Made by a program: the position numbers and the translations under genes. DNA of 64,000 bases from Actinoplanes sichuanensis (GTDB lineage Bacteria; Actinomycetota; Actinomycetes; Mycobacteriales; Micromonosporaceae): NCBI RefSeq assembly GCF_033097365.1, contig NZ_AP028461.1:10505501-10569500 (forward strand), read 5' to 3'. The notes below the pieces were generated by a model that did no database searches, was not told the DNA's origin, and saw only the letters and a program-made list of their open reading frames with translations. Below, in pieces: positions 24,681 to 33,264 of the stretch (within the stretch, counting starts at the first letter, position 1; the number at the start of each line of letters is the position of its first letter).

Positions 24681-26179
24681 GTCGTCGTCGGTTTCCTGCT
24701 CGCCGCCGCGGCCGCCAGTGCCGCGCTCAATCCCCGCCCGTTGGCGCCGACCTCCGACCAGCCCGAGGCCAGGCCGATCGACGTGCCCGGCACCAGGGCC
24801 TGCCAGTTCTCGGTCGTGGCGGCCGTGCCGATACGCCGTGCCACCTCGGCCGCCTGGTGCGGGCCGGCCCCCGGAAGGACCAGCACGAACTCGTCGCCGG
24901 CGAACCGGGCCACGAAGTCACCACGCCGCATCACGCGGTGCAGTACACCGGCGATCCGTTGTAGCACCAGGTCGCCACAGTGCCGGCCGTGCCGCAGGTT
25001 GACCGTGGTGAAACCGATCACGTCACAGACGCCGACCGCGGCCCGCTCGCCACGCGACAGCAGCGTTTCCACATACCGCTCCAGCTGACGCCGGTTCGGC
25101 AGTCCGGTCAGCGGATCGGTGAGCGTCTCGTCGCCGTACCGCCCGGGGTCGCGATGGGTCTCCTGGGCGTCGAGACGGGCGGCCACCCCGTCCAGATAAC
25201 CGTCCCGCAGCTGGTCGATGCGGAGGGCGGCGAGGCGGAACGCATACCTGTCGGCGGCGTGCGCGGCGGCGTGATCACCCGCGCTGGCGTGGCAGATGCT
25301 GCGCAGCCGGGCCGGCTCGGCGGGTCCGAGCACCTCGGCCGAGACCGGCACCGCGGCCAGCATGGCCAGCGCCTGATCCGGTCGACCGGACGCGATGGAG
25401 AGGCAGACCGAACCGAGATGCCGCAGGTCACGGGTCCGGGCGCTGTCGCCGCCACCGGTCAGCCAGCGAGCCGCCTCCGGCCCGGTCGGCTCACCGAGCG
25501 CGGCCCGGCGGGCCAGCGCATAGCCGTAGACCGTCCGGCTACCGGGCCGCAGCCGGTCGGTGGCGAGGTAGCGGGACAACTCGGCATCCATGTCGCGCAG
25601 CACCCGCAGGCAGCCGTCGGTGTCACCGTGGTGGTCGAGGGCGACCGCGTTGCGCAGCCGGATACCCGGCGCGGCGAACACCTCGGGCGCCAGCCCGGCC
25701 GCCGCCCCGATCTCCCGCGCCTGCTCCACCGCGGTCAGTGCCTGCCCGTGGAAGCCCAGATAGGAGTAGGCCATCGCCAGGTCGTGCCAGCCCCAGGCGG
25801 TCTCCGAGTCACGCTGCGGTACGGCGGCCAGCGCACGCGCCGCCTGCACCAGATGGGTCACCCCACGGTCCAGGTTGCTCTGGAGGTGGGCGCCGAGCGC
25901 CGCGAACGCGTGCATCTGCCCGCGCAGGTACGGATCGGGCACCTCACGGACCGCCTCGGCGGCGGCCGCCATCGCGGCCGCCAGCTCACCGATCCGGCCC
26001 AGGTTGATCAGCGCACCGAAGCGTTGGACCAGTGCGTACGCCCGGGTGGCCGGATCCGAGGCGGCGGCGAGCACGCGGTCCAGGATCGGCAGGGCCGTCG
26101 CCGACTGCCCGTTCTGCTGGAGCACTCCCGCGTGGCGCAGCTCATCGACATGTTCCGCGAGCTGGTCCAACCAACTCAC
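24677..26179 (-). CDS. TPR-GGDEF diguanylate cyclase (AGDEF variant)
   Basis: This 500-aa soluble protein has about 340 residues of helical TPR-like repeats and a C-terminal GGDEF domain. The domain opens at LTDPLTGLPNRRQLERYVE and has the active-site motif as AGDEF (RFAGDEFVLVLPG). An RxxD inhibitory-site motif (RRGD) lies five residues before it. Cyclases with AGDEF can be active in other bacteria, so it may make c-di-GMP under product inhibition, but this is not certain. The TPR part suggests protein-protein control. It is divergent from prmC (67-bp gap) and is followed with a 4-bp overlap by the propeller gene. Confidence 0.9.
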   Translation of the reverse strand: MSWLDQLAEHVDELRHAGVLQQNGQSATALPILDRVLAAASDPATRAYALVQRFGALINLGRIGELAAAMAAAAEAVREVPDPYLRGQMHAFAALGAHLQSNLDRGVTHLVQAARALAAVPQRDSETAWGWHDLAMAYSYLGFHGQALTAVEQAREIGAAAGLAPEVFAAPGIRLRNAVALDHHGDTDGCLRVLRDMDAELSRYLATDRLRPGSRTVYGYALARRAALGEPTGPEAARWLTGGGDSARTRDLRHLGSVCLSIASGRPDQALAMLAAVPVSAEVLGPAEPARLRSICHASAGDHAAAHAADRYAFRLAALRIDQLRDGYLDGVAARLDAQETHRDPGRYGDETLTDPLTGLPNRRQLERYVETLLSRGERAAVGVCDVIGFTTVNLRHGRHCGDLVLQRIAGVLHRVMRRGDFVARFAGDEFVLVLPGAGPHQAAEVARRIGTAATTENWQALVPGTSIGLASGWSEVGANGRGLSAALAAAAASRKPTTT

Positions 26180-26246
26180 CAGGCGCCTCCCACGGCATCG
26201 GCGGGTCGCCGGCGGGCCCGCGTGCGCGACGTCCCATGATTATGCC

Positions 26247-27134
26247 GTGACACCGCGACACGAACACCCCCGCGAGGGTACGGATCGGGCGCGCCTGGCG
26301 CCGGAGCTGGCATCCGCCGCCGCCGATCTCGCCCGAGCCGGCGTGGCATCACCGCGGGTCGATGCCGAACTGCTGGTGGCGCACGTGCTGGGCGTGCACC
26401 GCGGACGGCTGCTGCTGATCGACTCGATCCGTCCCGAGGAACTGGCCCGGTTCCGCGAGCTGGTCGCGCGGCGGGCCGGCCGGATCCCGTTGCAACATCT
26501 GCTCGGCACCGCCGCGTTCCGGCACGTGGAGCCGGCCGTCGGCGACGGGGTCTTCGTGCCTCGGCCGGAGACCGAGCTGCTGGCCGGTTGGGGCGTGGAG
26601 CGCACCGGTCCGGGAGCACTCGTGGTCGACCTGTGCAGCGGCAGCGGTGCCATCGCGATCGCGATCGCCGACGAGACCAAGGCCGGCCGGGTGATCGCCG
26701 TCGAGCGGTCCCCCGCCGCGCTGACCTGGCTGCACCGCAACGCCGCGGCGTATCCGGTGGTCGAGGTGGTCGCCGGCGACGTCACCGACCCCGGGCTGCT
26801 GTCCGATCTGCGCGGTACGGTCGACGTGTTGCTCTGCAATCCGCCGTATGTGCCGGACGGCACCGTGGTCCCGCCGGAGGTCTCCGGCCACGACCCGGCC
26901 GAGGCGGTCTTCGGTGGCGCGGACGGCCTGGCGGTGATCCGGCCCGTCGTCGCGTTGGCCGCGGTGCTGCTCAAACCGGGCGGATCAGTCGGTATCGAGC
27001 ACGACGACGTGCACGGTGAAGCGGTCCCGGAGCTGCTCCGCGCGGACGGCCGGTTCATCGAGGTGACCGCACACGACGACCTCACCGGCCGCCCTCGATA
27101 CGCGACCGCCCGCCGCCGGTGGGACAGCGGTTAG
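26247..27134 (+). CDS. prmC: Peptide chain release factor N5-glutamine methyltransferase
   Basis: PrmC methylates the Gln of the GGQ loop in RF1 and RF2 using S-adenosylmethionine. The 295-aa protein has the N-terminal helical substrate domain, the SAM motif DLCSGSGAIAIAIA, and the catalytic NPPY (about 197-200, DVLLCNPPYVPDG). The start is a GTG in a GC-rich gap; the open frame further upstream overlaps the GGDEF gene. Sua5 follows 21 bp later. The substrate gene prfA lies upstream beyond the propeller/GGDEF pair. Confidence 0.95.
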   Translation: MTPRHEHPREGTDRARLAPELASAAADLARAGVASPRVDAELLVAHVLGVHRGRLLLIDSIRPEELARFRELVARRAGRIPLQHLLGTAAFRHVEPAVGDGVFVPRPETELLAGWGVERTGPGALVVDLCSGSGAIAIAIADETKAGRVIAVERSPAALTWLHRNAAAYPVVEVVAGDVTDPGLLSDLRGTVDVLLCNPPYVPDGTVVPPEVSGHDPAEAVFGGADGLAVIRPVVALAAVLLKPGGSVGIEHDDVHGEAVPELLRADGRFIEVTAHDDLTGRPRYATARRRWDSG

Positions 27135-27155
27135 CCACATGGCAGACTGCATCTC

Positions 27156-27803
27156 GTGATGCTCTACGACTGCGCCACCGTCGCCGACCGGGACCGCGGC
27201 ATCGCCGCCGCCGTCGAGGCGGCCAAGAGCGGCGAGCTCGTGGTCTTCCCCACCGACACGGTCTACGGTGTGAGCGCCGACGCCTTCGCCCACCATGCGA
27301 TCACCCAGCTGCACCACGCCCGCGGCTCGGACCGGCGGGTGCCGCCGCCGGTTCTGGTCGGCTCGCGCCACACGTTGGACGGTCTGGTCTACTCGCTGCC
27401 GCGGGCGGCCCGTGAGCTGGCCGACGCGTTCTGGCCCGGCGCGCTGACCATCATCGTGGAGCATTCGCCCAGCCTCCAGTGGGATCTCGGGGACACCGGC
27501 GGGCAGGTGGCCGTCCGCATGCCGCTGCACCCGGTCGCGCTCGAGGTGCTCCGCGAGGTCGGCCCGATGGCGGTCACCACCGCCAACAAGCTCGGCTCAC
27601 CGGCCCCGCTGACCGCCGACGAGGCCCGCGACCAGTTGGAGTATGCGGTGCGCGTCTACCTGGAGGCCGGCCCGGCCGCCGACCCCGCGCCGAGCACGAT
27701 CGTCGACGTCACCGGCGACGTCCCCCGCATTCTGCGAGCCGGGGCGATCCCGCTCGAGAAACTCCGCGACGTGGTTCCGGACATCCTCGATGGGCAGGAC
27801 TGA
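27156..27803 (+). CDS. Sua5/YrdC-family protein, short form with altered motifs
   Basis: This family makes threonylcarbamoyl-AMP for the t6A37 modification of tRNAs. The 215-aa copy sits directly after prmC, the usual place in Actinobacteria. It has VVFPTDTVYGVSADAF and AFWPGALTIIVE. The usual KxR substrate motif is replaced (HARGSDRR at 54-61), and the SxN motif reads TTAN (141-144) where TSAN or SSAN is usual. These changes make its activity uncertain, and a second Sua5 copy with intact motifs lies one gene downstream. The start is GTG. The stop overlaps the following phosphatase gene. Confidence 0.88.
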   Translation: MMLYDCATVADRDRGIAAAVEAAKSGELVVFPTDTVYGVSADAFAHHAITQLHHARGSDRRVPPPVLVGSRHTLDGLVYSLPRAARELADAFWPGALTIIVEHSPSLQWDLGDTGGQVAVRMPLHPVALEVLREVGPMAVTTANKLGSPAPLTADEARDQLEYAVRVYLEAGPAADPAPSTIVDVTGDVPRILRAGAIPLEKLRDVVPDILDGQD

Positions 27804-28401
27804 CTTGGCTCCGTTCACCGTTCTGCACGTCTGCATGGGCAACATCTGCCGGTCGCCGATGGCCGAGCGCCTGCTGGCCCGGGCGGTCCGGGAGCGGGCC
27901 GGCGGCACCGACGACGGCCGGTTGCTGCGCAGTGTCAGCGCCGGTACCGGTGGCTGGCACGAGGGCGAGGAGATGAACCCGCCGGCCGCCCGGCTGGTCC
28001 GCGCCCGCCGCGGTTCCGACGAGAACTTCCTGGCCCGCAAGCTGCGCGGTGACTTCATCGACGAGGCCGACCTGATCCTCACCGCCACCGCCGACCAGTA
28101 TGACTACGTGGTCGCGCTGCGTCCCGACGCCGCCGCCCGGACGTTCGTCCTGGGTGAGTTCGGCCGCCTCCTCGGCGCCGTCGACAACGCGGCGCTGCCG
28201 CCGGCCGAGCCGAAACCGGATGTGCTGCACGCCCGCGGCACGGCGATCGTGGCGGCGGTGGCGCGGCTGCGCGGCACCGATGCCCCGCAGCCGGGTGACG
28301 ATCTCGACGACCCGTGGGGCCGCGGCGACCAGACGTTCCAGCGGGTGGCCGACGAGATCGAGGACACCACGATGCCGCTCGCCGCCCTGCTGCTCCCGTG
28401 A
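27790..28401 (+). CDS. Low-molecular-weight protein tyrosine phosphatase
   Basis: This 203-aa protein has the LMW-PTP P-loop C-X5-R-S near the N-terminus (CMGNICRSP, Cys15 and Arg21) and the general-acid DDP motif near residue 173 (DDLDDPWGRG). It is about 40 residues longer than the minimal family. In other actinomycetes such phosphatases at this locus act on protein or arginine phosphate, but the substrate here is unknown. It is tightly coupled on both sides: its ATG lies inside the sua5-like gene, and its stop overlaps the GTG of the second Sua5 gene. Confidence 0.92.
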   Translation: MGRTDLAPFTVLHVCMGNICRSPMAERLLARAVRERAGGTDDGRLLRSVSAGTGGWHEGEEMNPPAARLVRARRGSDENFLARKLRGDFIDEADLILTATADQYDYVVALRPDAAARTFVLGEFGRLLGAVDNAALPPAEPKPDVLHARGTAIVAAVARLRGTDAPQPGDDLDDPWGRGDQTFQRVADEIEDTTMPLAALLLP

Positions 28402-29363
28402 CCGCATCCGTGTGGAAGGACCGGGTCGCCGTTCCGGACGCGAACGGCCTGGCTCGGGCGGTGGAGATCCTGCGGGCCGGGTCGGTGGTGGCCTTCCCCA
28501 CCGAGACGGTCTACGGCCTGGGCGCCGACGCGTTCTCCGAGACGGCGGTCGGCGAGATCTACCGGCTCAAGCAGCGACCCAGCTGGAACCCGTTGATCGT
28601 GCACGTCGCGGACGTGGCGGCGGCCCGCGCTCTCGCCGCCGAGTGGCCGGACAGGGCCGAGGAGTTGGCCGCCCGGTTCTGGCCGGGGCCGCTCACCCTG
28701 GTGGTCCGCCGGGCGCCGCACCTGCCCGGGATCGGCGCGGCCAACGACACCGTCGCGGTCCGGGTGCCGGCCCATCCGGTCGCCCTCGAGCTGCTCCGGG
28801 CCTGCGGTCTCCCGCTGGCCGCACCCAGCGCGAACCGGTCCGAGAGCATCTCCCCGACCACCGCCGAACACGTGGTCCGCAGCCTGCCGGACGTGCCGAT
28901 GGTGCTCGACGGCGGCCCGTGCTCGTGGGGCATCGAGTCGACCGTGCTCGACCTGACCGGTGACGTGCCGCGTCTGCTCCGCCCGGGCGCGCTCGGCCTG
29001 CGGGTGCTGCGTGAGGCGGTCGGCCCGATCGCGCTGCCCGATTCCGGTGTCGAGGACGGTGCGGAGCGCCCCTCACCGGGCATGAGCCGCCGGCACTACG
29101 CGCCGCGGGCCGCGGTCGTCCTCTGCGAGGACGTCGGTTCGGCCGACCGCTCGGGCCTCACCGAGCCGATCGCGGTGCTGTCCTACGAGGGCACGGACGG
29201 GACGGAGATCCTCTCCGCCGACCCTCGGGAGTACGCCGCGGATCTCTACGCGGCCCTGCACCGGCTCGACGACGAGGGCTATCCCACCATCCTGATCCAG
29301 GAGCCGCCGCGGACCGAGGACTGGCTGGCCGTCCGCGACCGCCTGTCCCGCGCCGCGGCCTGA
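28398..29363 (+). CDS. sua5: Threonylcarbamoyl-AMP synthase, long Sua5 form
   Basis: This 321-aa enzyme combines a YrdC domain (1-200) with the C-terminal Sua5 domain (about 245-315) joined by the PSPGMSRRHYAPRA linker. Substrate motifs are intact: FPTETVYGLGADAF, LKQRPSWNPL (KxR at 58-60) and AAPSANRS (SxN at 144-146). It should use threonine, bicarbonate and ATP to make threonylcarbamoyl-AMP for tRNA t6A. The GTG overlaps the phosphatase stop (GTGA). Two Sua5-family genes in one operon is unusual, and this copy looks like the functional one. Confidence 0.93.
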   Translation: MTASVWKDRVAVPDANGLARAVEILRAGSVVAFPTETVYGLGADAFSETAVGEIYRLKQRPSWNPLIVHVADVAAARALAAEWPDRAEELAARFWPGPLTLVVRRAPHLPGIGAANDTVAVRVPAHPVALELLRACGLPLAAPSANRSESISPTTAEHVVRSLPDVPMVLDGGPCSWGIESTVLDLTGDVPRLLRPGALGLRVLREAVGPIALPDSGVEDGAERPSPGMSRRHYAPRAAVVLCEDVGSADRSGLTEPIAVLSYEGTDGTEILSADPREYAADLYAALHRLDDEGYPTILIQEPPRTEDWLAVRDRLSRAAA

Positions 29364-29382
29364 CGTCTCCACCCGGCCGTCG

Positions 29383-30843
29383 TCACGCGCGGCCGGACGT
29401 CTCCGCGGTCCGGGTGATGTTGCGGGCCATTCCGTTGAAGACGACACCGTGGAAGGGCAGCACCGACGCCCAGTAGAGGTGCCCGCCCAGCCCGCGCGGC
29501 AGGAACACCGCCCGCTGCCGGTAGACGCTGCCGCCCTGACCGTCGGGTTCGGCGCGCATCTCCAGCCAGGCCCGACCCGGTACCCGCATCTCGGCGCGCA
29601 GCCGCAGCAGCGTGCCCGGCTCGATCTCCTCGACCCGCCACCAGTCGAGCGCCTCGCCGACCCGCAGCCGGTCCCGGTCGCGGCGGCCCCGGCGCAACCC
29701 GACGCCGCCGGCCAGCCGGTCCAGCCAGCCGCGTACCGACCAGGCCAGCGGGAACGAGTACCAGCCGTTCTCACCGCCGACCCCCTCGATGACCCGCCAC
29801 AACTCGCCGGCACTGGCCCGCACCGGGCGGGACCGCTCGTCGACGTAGACACTCCCGCCGGACCAGTCCGGGTCGCTGGGCAGTGGCTCGGCCGACGGGT
29901 TGAGTCCGGACGCGGTGGACCAGCGGGTCTCCACGTCGGCGTCACGGATCTTGCCGAGGGCCAGCCGCACCGACTCGTCGAAACCGAGCGGCGGCGGGCC
30001 GGGCAGCAGCTCGGCGATGTCGTTCTCGTGGGCGACCGCCTCGTGGATCAGGCTGGCCACCAGGGGCCGGGCGATGCTGTTCGGCACCGGGGTGATCAGG
30101 CCGACCCAGTGCGCGGACAACCACGGGCTGAGCGGGCGCAACGGCACGATGACCCGTCGGGGCAGGCCGGCCACCCGGGCGTACCGCTGCATCATCTCGG
30201 CGTAGGTCAGCACGTCGGCACCGCCGATGTCGAACCCGCGATTGACCTCCGGCGGGAGACCGGCCGCGCCGATCAGGTGACGCAGCACATCCCGTACCGC
30301 GATGGGCTGGATCTTGTTGTTGACCCACCGCGGGGTGACCATGACCGGAAGACGCTCGGTGAGGTATCGCAGCATCTCGAACGACGCCGAGCCGGAACCG
30401 ATGATCACCGGAGCGCGGAGCACCACCGTCGGCACACCGCTGCCCAGCAGGATCCGGGCCACCTCGGCGCGGGAACGCAGATGGGCGGAGGGTCGCTCGT
30501 GCGCGGGCGGCTCCGGGCCGCCGAGATAGACGATGCGGTGTACGCCCGCCGCGCGCGCCGCCGTCGCGAAGTTCGCCGCTGCCTCCCGGTCGAGACGCTC
30601 GAAGTCCGGCCGGCCGAGTGAGTGCATCAGGAAGTAGGCGACGTCGACGCCCTCGAACGCGGCGGGCAGGGTGTCCGGCTCGGAGAGGTCGGCTTCGACG
30701 ATCTCGGTCCGCCCGGCCCACGGCACGTCCCGCAGCCGCCCGGCGCTCCGTGCCAGGCATCGCACCTGGTGTCCCGCTTCGAGAAGTCTGGGGGCGAGTC
30801 GCCCCCCGATGTAGCCGGTCGCGCCGGTCACCAAGCACCGCAT
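29383..30843 (-). CDS. NAD(P)-binding SDR with C-terminal DUF2867 domain
   Basis: This 486-aa protein has an atypical SDR domain starting VTGATGYIGGRLAPRLLEAGH (GxxGxxG) and running to about residue 300. A DUF2867 domain follows (about 325-480, WRVEEIEPGTLLRLRAEMRVPGRAW). Such fusions are annotated as NAD-dependent epimerase/dehydratase-like proteins, and no substrate is known. The ATG at 30843 is chosen because the open frame upstream overlaps glyA on the other strand. It is convergent with sua5 (19-bp gap) and divergent from glyA. Confidence 0.87.
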   Translation of the reverse strand: MRCLVTGATGYIGGRLAPRLLEAGHQVRCLARSAGRLRDVPWAGRTEIVEADLSEPDTLPAAFEGVDVAYFLMHSLGRPDFERLDREAAANFATAARAAGVHRIVYLGGPEPPAHERPSAHLRSRAEVARILLGSGVPTVVLRAPVIIGSGSASFEMLRYLTERLPVMVTPRWVNNKIQPIAVRDVLRHLIGAAGLPPEVNRGFDIGGADVLTYAEMMQRYARVAGLPRRVIVPLRPLSPWLSAHWVGLITPVPNSIARPLVASLIHEAVAHENDIAELLPGPPPLGFDESVRLALGKIRDADVETRWSTASGLNPSAEPLPSDPDWSGGSVYVDERSRPVRASAGELWRVIEGVGGENGWYSFPLAWSVRGWLDRLAGGVGLRRGRRDRDRLRVGEALDWWRVEEIEPGTLLRLRAEMRVPGRAWLEMRAEPDGQGGSVYRQRAVFLPRGLGGHLYWASVLPFHGVVFNGMARNITRTAETSGRA

Positions 30844-30882
30844 AACTGCAGACTGTGCCCACGAACGAGGGGTCACAAGCCA

Positions 30883-30888
30883 TATGCT
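30883..30888 (+). promoter_or_regulatory. Candidate -10 element of glyA
   Basis: TATGCT lies 36 bases before the glyA GTG, which would give a leader of about 30 nt carrying the GGGAGG ribosome site. The -35 region is poor. Confidence 0.3.
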
Positions 30889-30924
30889 CGGAAACGGAAG
30901 GCTCCTCGATCTCGGGAGGCCAGC

Positions 30925-32235
30925 GTGGGCACCTTCTGGGGGCCGGACTTCGCGATGCTCGAACGCGGGGATCCGGAGATCGCGTCCGTGCTCCTCGACG
31001 AGGTGGCACGCCAGCGGGACACGCTCCAGCTGATCGCGAGCGAGAGCTTCACGTCGCCGGCGGTGCTGGCGGCGCTCGGGTCGACCCTGGCCAACAAGTA
31101 CGCCGAGGGCTATCCGGGGCAGCGCTATTACGGTGGTTGCGCGCATGTGGACCGGGCCGAGGCGCTGGCCGTGGAGCGGGCGACGGACCTGTTCGCGGCC
31201 GAGCACGTCAACGTGCAGCCGCACTCCGGTGCGTGCGCGAACCTGGCCGCCTACGCCGCGCTGGCCGAGCCCGGCGACGTGGTGCTGGCGATGGGCCTGC
31301 CGCACGGAGGACACCTCACTCACGGCAGCCGGGCGAACTTCTCCGGCAAGTGGTTCCACCCGATCGCCTACCGCGTCGACCCGACCACCGAGCTGATCGA
31401 CTACGACGAGGTACGCGACCTCGCGCTGGCTCACCGTCCGAAACTGATCATCTGTGGCGCCACCTCGTACCCGCGGCTGATCGACTTCGCCCGGTTCCGG
31501 GAGATCGCCGACGAGGTGGGCGCGTATCTGATGGTCGACGCGGCGCACTTCATCGGTCTGGTGGCGGGCCGTGCGCTGCCGTCGCCCGTGCCGCACGCCG
31601 ACGTGATCACCGGCACCACACACAAGGCGTTGCGCGGTCCTCGTGGCGGCATGATCATCTGCCGGGCCGATCTGGCCCAGCGGATCGACAAGGCGGTCTT
31701 CCCGTTCGCCCAGGGTGGGCCGATGATGCACGCCATCGCGGCGAAGGCGGTCGCCTTCCGCGAGGCCGGCACACCGGCCTTCCGTGGTTACGCCAATCAG
31801 ACGGTGCGCAACGCGCGGGCGCTCACCGCGGGCCTGACCGACGAGGGACTGCGGCCGATCACCGGCGGCACCGACAACCATCTCGCGGTGCTCGACCTGC
31901 GCGAGGCGGGCGTGACCGGGCGGGAGGCCGAGGCGCGGTGCGCGAAGGCGGGCATCGCCCTCAACAAGAATCCGGTGCCGTACGACCCGGAGCGTCCCGC
32001 GGTGGCGTCCGGCATCCGCGTCGGCACGCCCAGCGTCACCTCGCAGGGCATGCGTGAGGGCGAGATGCGACGGATCGCCGGACTGATCGGCCGGGTGGTG
32101 CGGGACGGGACGGACACCGTGGCGGGGGAGGCGGTGATCCGTGCGGTGGCCGCCGAGGTGGCCGAGATCGTCGGCGGCTTCCCGCCCTATCCGCTCGACA
32201 CGGAATCGCCCGTCGATTCCGCGTTCGTGCGCTGA
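30925..32235 (+). CDS. glyA: Serine hydroxymethyltransferase
   Basis: GlyA interconverts serine and glycine with tetrahydrofolate, supplying one-carbon units. The 436-aa PLP enzyme has LQLIASESFTSPAVL, NKYAEGYPGQRYYGG, HSGACANLAAY, VDAAHFIGLVAG and the cofactor-lysine motif TTHKALRGPRGG (about Lys233). The GTG start is set by GGGAGG upstream; the open frame from 30622 is a shadow of the SDR gene. It ends 140 bp before the first gene of the atp cluster. Confidence 0.96.
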   Translation: MGTFWGPDFAMLERGDPEIASVLLDEVARQRDTLQLIASESFTSPAVLAALGSTLANKYAEGYPGQRYYGGCAHVDRAEALAVERATDLFAAEHVNVQPHSGACANLAAYAALAEPGDVVLAMGLPHGGHLTHGSRANFSGKWFHPIAYRVDPTTELIDYDEVRDLALAHRPKLIICGATSYPRLIDFARFREIADEVGAYLMVDAAHFIGLVAGRALPSPVPHADVITGTTHKALRGPRGGMIICRADLAQRIDKAVFPFAQGGPMMHAIAAKAVAFREAGTPAFRGYANQTVRNARALTAGLTDEGLRPITGGTDNHLAVLDLREAGVTGREAEARCAKAGIALNKNPVPYDPERPAVASGIRVGTPSVTSQGMREGEMRRIAGLIGRVVRDGTDTVAGEAVIRAVAAEVAEIVGGFPPYPLDTESPVDSAFVR

Positions 32236-32249
32236 ATCGGACGCAGGTT

Positions 32250-32295
32250 GATTTCCGGGGGGATTTCCGGGAACGCCGCCTTAACGAGCCTTAAC
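32250..32295. repeat. Two pairs of short direct repeats upstream of the atp cluster
   Basis: GATTTCCGGG occurs at 32250-32259 and 32262-32271 (12-bp period). CCTTAAC occurs at 32279-32285 and 32289-32295 (10-bp period, within GCCTTAACGA/GCCTTAACCG). They lie between glyA and the first membrane-protein gene of the atp cluster. Direct repeats one helical turn apart are typical of OmpR-type response-regulator sites. Confidence 0.5.
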
Positions 32296-32375
32296 CGGCG
32301 GTGGATTGATTCGCGGGGTGATCCGGGCGCGGTGATAGCGTGGCGCGCTGCGGGTCGTCTCTTCTGGGGGTTGTG

Positions 32376-32807
32376 GTGAGTCAGGTGCCGACCGAGGAAC
32401 GTCCGGCCCCACCGGCGAATCCGGCCTGGCGGATCGAGCATCTGCCGCTGCTGTCCACGGTCTCGATGGCATTGCTGCTCTGTGCCGGCTCGGTGGGCTT
32501 CTTCACCGGCGGCCCCGACTCGGCCCTGGGCGCGGCGGCCGGCGTGCTGGTCGTGACCGTCAGTTTCACCATGTCGACGCTGGTCATCGCCTGGGCGGAC
32601 ACGGTTCGGCCGGCTTTGCTGATGCCCCTCGGAATGCTCACTTATGTGGTGAAATATTCCTTGTTGGGAGTCATTCTGGCGATCGGTGTCGGCATCAAGT
32701 GGCCCGGATGGACCGCCCTCGGCTGGGGGATCGTCGCCGGTGTCGTGGTGTGGACCGGGGTGCAGGCCTGGTGGGTGCACCGGCGGGTCACTCGAAAAGT
32801 GATCTAG
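32376..32807 (+). CDS. AtpI-like small membrane protein
   Basis: This 143-aa protein has four predicted transmembrane helices (about 25-45, 50-72, 82-104, 110-130) and a short basic C-terminus. Its place just upstream of the ATP synthase operon and its topology match the ATP synthase protein I-type proteins found there in other Actinobacteria, which help c-ring assembly or ion supply. Sequence recognition is weak, so the name rests mainly on context. GTG 32376 has GGGGG six bases upstream; GTG 32373 is possible. A 205-bp gap without a recognised gene separates it from the next gene. Confidence 0.65.
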   Translation: MSQVPTEERPAPPANPAWRIEHLPLLSTVSMALLLCAGSVGFFTGGPDSALGAAAGVLVVTVSFTMSTLVIAWADTVRPALLMPLGMLTYVVKYSLLGVILAIGVGIKWPGWTALGWGIVAGVVVWTGVQAWWVHRRVTRKVI

Positions 32808-33012
32808 AGCACCTCATCTTCCCTGGTCAGTGAAGTGAAAACCGGGCAAGACGCCACTATCCGGTGACCCCTTGGCTCGTGCCGTGTTCCGATTTGGCGC
32901 GACAGGAGTACCGTGTCCAGTCAGTTGCGAGACCCCTGACGCCTGGACAACTGCGGTTGTGCGGGGGGTCCCGCTTAGCTTCGTGTTTCCTGCTGATATC
33001 GTTCGGGCCGTC

Positions 33013-33249
33013 ATGACCGGCCAGAAACCTCCCCCCGAATCTCGCGGTGACGACGGTTCAAACCCGCCTCCTGACTCAGGTGCGGGCATGACCGCACTGT
33101 CGTATCTCATCGCGGGCATTCTGTCCTGGGGCGGGATCGGCTGGCTCGTCGACCACTTCGTCGGGACCAAGGGCATCTTCGCCGGAATCGGCGCGGTCCT
33201 CGGGGTCGCCGGCGGTGTGTACCTCATCGTGCGCCGTCTCGGCGCCTGA
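33013..33249 (+). CDS. AtpZ/AtpI-family protein
   Basis: This 78-aa protein has a polar Pro-rich N-terminus and two transmembrane helices (about 28-45 and 51-70). The pattern LSYLIAGILSWGGIGWLVDHFVG is characteristic of the AtpZ (F0F1-ATPase gene 1) family. AtpZ and AtpI help magnesium or calcium handling and assembly of the ATP synthase. It lies 15 bp before atpB. The frame is open further upstream to 32872, but the composition there is not protein-like. The start is preceded by TATCGT at 32997-33002, a possible -10 for the operon. Confidence 0.82.
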   Translation: MTGQKPPPESRGDDGSNPPPDSGAGMTALSYLIAGILSWGGIGWLVDHFVGTKGIFAGIGAVLGVAGGVYLIVRRLGA

Positions 33250-33264
33250 CAGGAAAGGGCCAAG

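Noticed and set aside
29383..31881. Extended 832-codon form of the SDR-DUF2867 protein
   Set aside because: The extra N-terminal part lies antisense to glyA and has shadow composition; the Rossmann start at 30843 is a proper N-terminus.
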